Below, in pieces: positions 6,749-8,787 of a stretch of DNA of 8,787 bases (within the stretch, counting starts at the first letter, position 1; the number at the start of each line of letters is the position of its first letter). The notes under the pieces were generated by a model. The model had not been told where the DNA came from, ran no database searches, and saw nothing but the letters and a program-made list of their open reading frames with translations. The stretch is from positions 1 to 8,787 of the forward strand of contig QIJI01000160.1 in assembly GCA_003231795.1 (NCBI GenBank), written 5' to 3'. The DNA comes from Gammaproteobacteria bacterium. GTDB lineage: Bacteria > Pseudomonadota > Gammaproteobacteria > GCA-001735895. Made by a program: the position numbers and the translations under genes.

Positions 6749-6801
6749 TTTATTGTTCGCCAGCACCATTACCTGCTGCTGAAAGCGGATTTGTTTCAAT
6801 C

Positions 6802-6823
6802 TTTTTTCAGGCTTTTTTCAGGC
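6802..6823. repeat. Tandem 11-bp duplication at the end of the DciA-like gene
   Basis: TTTTTTCAGGC occurs twice in tandem (6802-6812 and 6813-6823). The unit is not a multiple of three, so the copies are read in different frames. The distal copy supplies the stop codon (TGA, 6809-6807). Collapsing to one copy would still end the protein within a codon or two (AAA AAA GAT TGA), so the coding effect is small. The A/T runs make slippage or unequal exchange likely. Confidence 0.6.
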
Positions 6824-7247
6824 TTTGTGCCAGCGACAGTAAGGCCGATTTGAGATCTTCATCCTCGATCCAGTTCGCACTACGTTCGATCGCATCGATC
6901 GACTTCGCGCTGACCGGATCTGGTTGCGGGATTTTGTACTGCGAGCCGACGTGCAAAAGAGATTCAGGAAGCGAACGAAATTTTACTTCCTGATCAAGGT
7001 TAAAGGTTTCACGCAGTTGTTGTTGAATCTCCGCCGCATGCAATCGTAGATAATTTGCCATTACGGGGCTGTTGGCAGCAATCACGATATGCTCTTCGGT
7101 TATGCTCAACAAGGTAACATTCTGATTGATCGGTTGGGGCAGATTCTGTTCCAGAAAACTCTGAATTCGGGGCCCTAGCTGACTGATTTTTTTAAACCCG
7201 GGTGGCAGCACCGAGCGACACAATTGGTCCAACCGAGTGGATGCCAT
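6807..7247 (-). CDS. DUF721 / DciA-like protein
   Basis: Small protein (146 residues from the ATG at 7247; a TTG lies just upstream) resembling the DUF721 family. In other bacteria DciA of this family helps load or operate the replicative helicase DnaB. The core fits the family pattern: basic N-terminal part with PPGFKKISQLGPRIQ, then LLSITEEHIVIAANSPVMANYLRLHAAEI (strand-strand-helix with the NSP.....LR signature), LRETFNL, and the strand VKFRSLPE. After a Pro-rich linker, a C-terminal helix IERSANWIEDEDLKSALLSLAQSL matches the short acidic-hydrophobic tail seen in proteobacterial members. The start overlaps the rluB stop by one base (TGATG), so the two are probably translated together. A canonical dciA often neighbours lpxC/secA, so a paralogue is possible. 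The last codons lie in a tandem 11-bp repeat. Confidence 0.7.
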   Translation of the reverse strand: MASTRLDQLCRSVLPPGFKKISQLGPRIQSFLEQNLPQPINQNVTLLSITEEHIVIAANSPVMANYLRLHAAEIQQQLRETFNLDQEVKFRSLPESLLHVGSQYKIPQPDPVSAKSIDAIERSANWIEDEDLKSALLSLAQSLKKA

Positions 7248-8026
7248 CAAGCGCGCCCGCGTCGGGGTTTACGCGTCTTGTTGGCGCTTTCTTTTTTCGC
7301 CAGCCCCAGTCGCTGGTAGACCCGCTTTACAACTTCGTCATCGAGAATGCGATATTTGCCAGGTTTGAGCCACTTCGGCAAATTGAACTGATCGTAACGC
7401 ACACGCATCAGGCGACTGACTTCGACTCCGACGGATTCCCACAAGCGACGAACTTCCCGATTGCGCCCTTCTTTCAATACAACGTGATACCAGTGATTGC
7501 TGCCACTACCACCGGAATCGAGAATCGCTTCAAATTTGGCGCGACCGTCTTCGAGTTCAACACCATCACTCAACTGTTGCAGCATTTCCTGGCTGACAGC
7601 ACCATGGACCCGTACCGCGTATTCGCGTTCAACTTCGTAAGAGGGATGCATCAGACGATTCGCCAGTTCCCCGTCGCTGGTAAAGATTAACAATCCACTG
7701 GTATTGATATCGAGTCGACCGATGCTGACCCAGCGACCCTGACTCAGATTGGGCAGGTTCTTAAAAACATCCTCCCGTCCTTCGGGATCGGATCGTGTAC
7801 AGACCTCGCCGACCGGCTTGTGGTACATCAGAATTTTGGGCTTGCTCTCATAGCGGTGCAATCGCAACAGTTTCCCGTCGATCGCAATTTTCTCACCACC
7901 TTCGACCTGATCACCAGGTTTTGCAGTCTTGCCGTTGACACTGATGCGCCCCTGTTGCAACAGGCCGTCGAGATGGCGTCTTGATCCGGCGCCCTGATTG
8001 GCGAGAAATTTTTGTATGCGTTCCAT
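7247..8026 (-). CDS. rluB: 23S rRNA pseudouridine synthase, RluB type
   Basis: Pseudouridine synthase of the RsuA/RluB/RluE/RluF family, predicted to isomerise U2605 (E. coli numbering) in the 23S rRNA peptidyl-transferase region. An N-terminal S4 RNA-binding domain (1-48; MERIQKFLANQGAGSRR, RISVNGK) is followed by the catalytic domain. That domain has MYHKPVGEVCT (67-77), the signature GRLDINTSGLLIFTSDG (103-119) with nucleophile Asp106, YEVEREYAVRV (130-140) and KEGRNREVRRLWESVG (185-200). A basic tail (244-259, KKESANKTRKPRRGRA) is typical of RluB and probably binds rRNA. The 259 residues are shorter than E. coli RluB (291), the difference lying in the tail. The ATG at 8026 directly begins the S4 domain, with no good Shine-Dalgarno. 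It overlaps the DciA-like gene by one base, and a consensus -10 box lies immediately upstream. Confidence 0.9.
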   Translation of the reverse strand: MERIQKFLANQGAGSRRHLDGLLQQGRISVNGKTAKPGDQVEGGEKIAIDGKLLRLHRYESKPKILMYHKPVGEVCTRSDPEGREDVFKNLPNLSQGRWVSIGRLDINTSGLLIFTSDGELANRLMHPSYEVEREYAVRVHGAVSQEMLQQLSDGVELEDGRAKFEAILDSGGSGSNHWYHVVLKEGRNREVRRLWESVGVEVSRLMRVRYDQFNLPKWLKPGKYRILDDEVVKRVYQRLGLAKKESANKTRKPRRGRA

Positions 8027-8033
8027 GGCAAGG

Positions 8034-8063
8034 ATTATACCTATATCCCTTCGAGGAGGTCAG
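8034..8063 (-). promoter_or_regulatory. Candidate sigma-70 promoter of rluB
   Basis: Read on the minus strand: CTGACC (8063-8058, four of six -35 consensus bases), an 18-base spacer, then TATAAT (8039-8034, perfect -10). The first base of the rluB ATG is eight bases from the end of the -10 box, so transcription would begin within one or two bases of the start codon. This agrees with the missing ribosome site. Confidence 0.45.
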
Positions 8064-8112
8064 AGCAAATATGCCGGTACTGCTTTAGAAGTAGCGAAGT
8101 TTTGGACTCCTT

Positions 8113-8135
8113 GGGACAGATCTTCAGCCTGTCCC
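8113..8135. repeat. GGGACAG/CTGTCCC stem-loop between the WD40 gene and rluB
   Basis: GGGACAG (8113-8119) and CTGTCCC (8129-8135) form a perfect 7-bp stem with a nine-base loop, 22 bases after the WD40 gene stop on the minus strand. There is no T-tract, so at most it is a weak or Rho-assisted terminator. The same words recur at 5101-5135. Confidence 0.45.
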
Positions 8136-8157
8136 CCTCGAAGCCACCGAAATACTC

Positions 8158-8787
8158 TCAGTTCAGAGCCCAACGCTGCCCGATACCGGAAGAGGATTCC
8201 GATATCAGCGTCTTGGAATCCGGACCGAGCCTGAGATCGAGAATGGTAGCCGAGTCCGGTTGCACCTTATGCTTGACCCCAGGTTTCCAGGTTTCTCGAA
8301 GTTCGCCGCTGGCCACTTCCCAGATATCGATTCCCTTGGCGGTTCTGCCGGTGGCAATAATTCGATTGTCGTCGGAGAAGTCCGCCGAAGCCAGCGTCAT
8401 TTTGACTTCATCGAGGCGTGACACGAGTTGACCTTCGCCGCGGGTCGAGTAAATGTACGCGTCGCCAATATAGGCATTAGCCAGTGCGAATTCGCCATCG
8501 TCGGAAAGCGCAACCAGCGCTATTTTATACTTCAGGTTTTTTGACCATAGATGTTTGCCGGTTTTCAGATCCCACAAACTGGCGTGCCAGTCATCTGATC
8601 CCGTCAGGGCATATCGGCCGTCACTGGATAAGGCGACGCTGGTCACTTTTTCGTGATGTGCGAATACGTAACGCATCTTGCCGGCGACCATGTCGAAATA
8701 AACAGCCTGTTTATCCTTGCTGCCGATCAGCGCATATCGGCCATCGGCCGACACGGCGACATCGGTCAGATTCGGCCAGCTCCAGTA
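8158..8787 (-). CDS. WD40-repeat beta-propeller protein (5' end outside window)
   Basis: C-terminal ~209 residues of a WD40-type beta-propeller. The frame is open to the right edge (residues YWSWPNLTDVAV precede the first possible GTG at 8754), so that GTG is internal and the true start lies outside. Five blades are visible: TDVAVSADGRYALIGS...YFD, VTSVALSSDGRYALTGSDD...LWD, IALVALSDDGEFALANA...IYS, LASADFSDDNRIIATGR...IWE and ILDLRLGPDSKTLIS...RWALN. Each has the strand / S-DGRYAL / turn / W-D pattern. WD40 proteins are interaction scaffolds and no catalytic residues are visible. Signal peptide or lipobox, if any, would be off the window. It is followed on the same strand by rluB after a 131-base gap containing a stem-loop and a promoter, so the two are probably separate transcripts. 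Confidence 0.8.
   Translation of the reverse strand, partial: YWSWPNLTDVAVSADGRYALIGSKDKQAVYFDMVAGKMRYVFAHHEKVTSVALSSDGRYALTGSDDWHASLWDLKTGKHLWSKNLKYKIALVALSDDGEFALANAYIGDAYIYSTRGEGQLVSRLDEVKMTLASADFSDDNRIIATGRTAKGIDIWEVASGELRETWKPGVKHKVQPDSATILDLRLGPDSKTLISESSSGIGQRWALN

Noticed and set aside
6761..6778. Possible terminator hairpin (CAGCA...TGCTG) between the AI-2E-type gene and the DciA-like gene
   Set aside because: Five-base stem with an eight-base loop and no following T run in position.
8054..8088. AGGAGGT followed ten bases later by ATG on the plus strand, resembling a strong ribosome site
   Set aside because: The frame from this ATG (8071) ends after five codons, and the stretch overlaps the rluB promoter on the other strand.
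1..8787. CRISPR arrays, tRNA or rRNA genes, phage or defence genes
   Set aside because: No spaced direct repeats, no cloverleaf or rRNA sequence and no defence-type domains were seen on reading both strands.

Overview
The window looks like chromosomal DNA from a free-living, probably marine, gammaproteobacterium of moderate GC content. This is inferred from an agmatinase and a PuuA-type synthetase that both resemble the E. coli enzymes, an RluB pseudouridine synthase, and a DciA-type (DUF721) protein, which occurs in bacteria lacking the E. coli DnaC loader. Nothing in the sequence names a species. Both ends cut through genes.

Left half (1-4845): an amine-metabolism locus. A large iron-sulfur flavoprotein of the trimethylamine/dimethylamine/histamine dehydrogenase family (start outside the window) runs rightward. 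It converges, with a 15-base gap, on a leftward two-gene operon: a gamma-glutamylputrescine synthetase-like enzyme whose stop overlaps the start of agmatinase (speB) in an ATGA. Upstream of this operon, on the same strand, lies a broken GntR-family regulator. Its winged helix is intact and the last ~30 residues of its effector domain survive in the same frame, but the middle is gone and two stops sit at the junction. A cluster of inverted repeats lies between this remnant and the operon. Agmatinase would make putrescine plus urea, and the synthetase could glutamylate putrescine. The flavoprotein has acidic residues where trimethylamine dehydrogenase has aromatic cage residues, which suggests a di-cationic amine rather than trimethylamine.

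Middle (4846-5195): gene-free. It holds a 166-bp near-perfect palindromic element with 16-bp terminal arms (probably a MITE) and a small GGACAG-type inverted repeat.

Right half (5196-8787): a rightward pair, a stand-alone cyclic-nucleotide-binding protein overlapping by one base (TAATG) with an AI-2E/PerM-type membrane protein. It is followed by a leftward series: a WD40 beta-propeller protein (cut by the right edge), rluB, and a DciA-like gene overlapping rluB by one base (TGATG). A consensus -10 box lies so close to the rluB start that its transcript may be almost leaderless.
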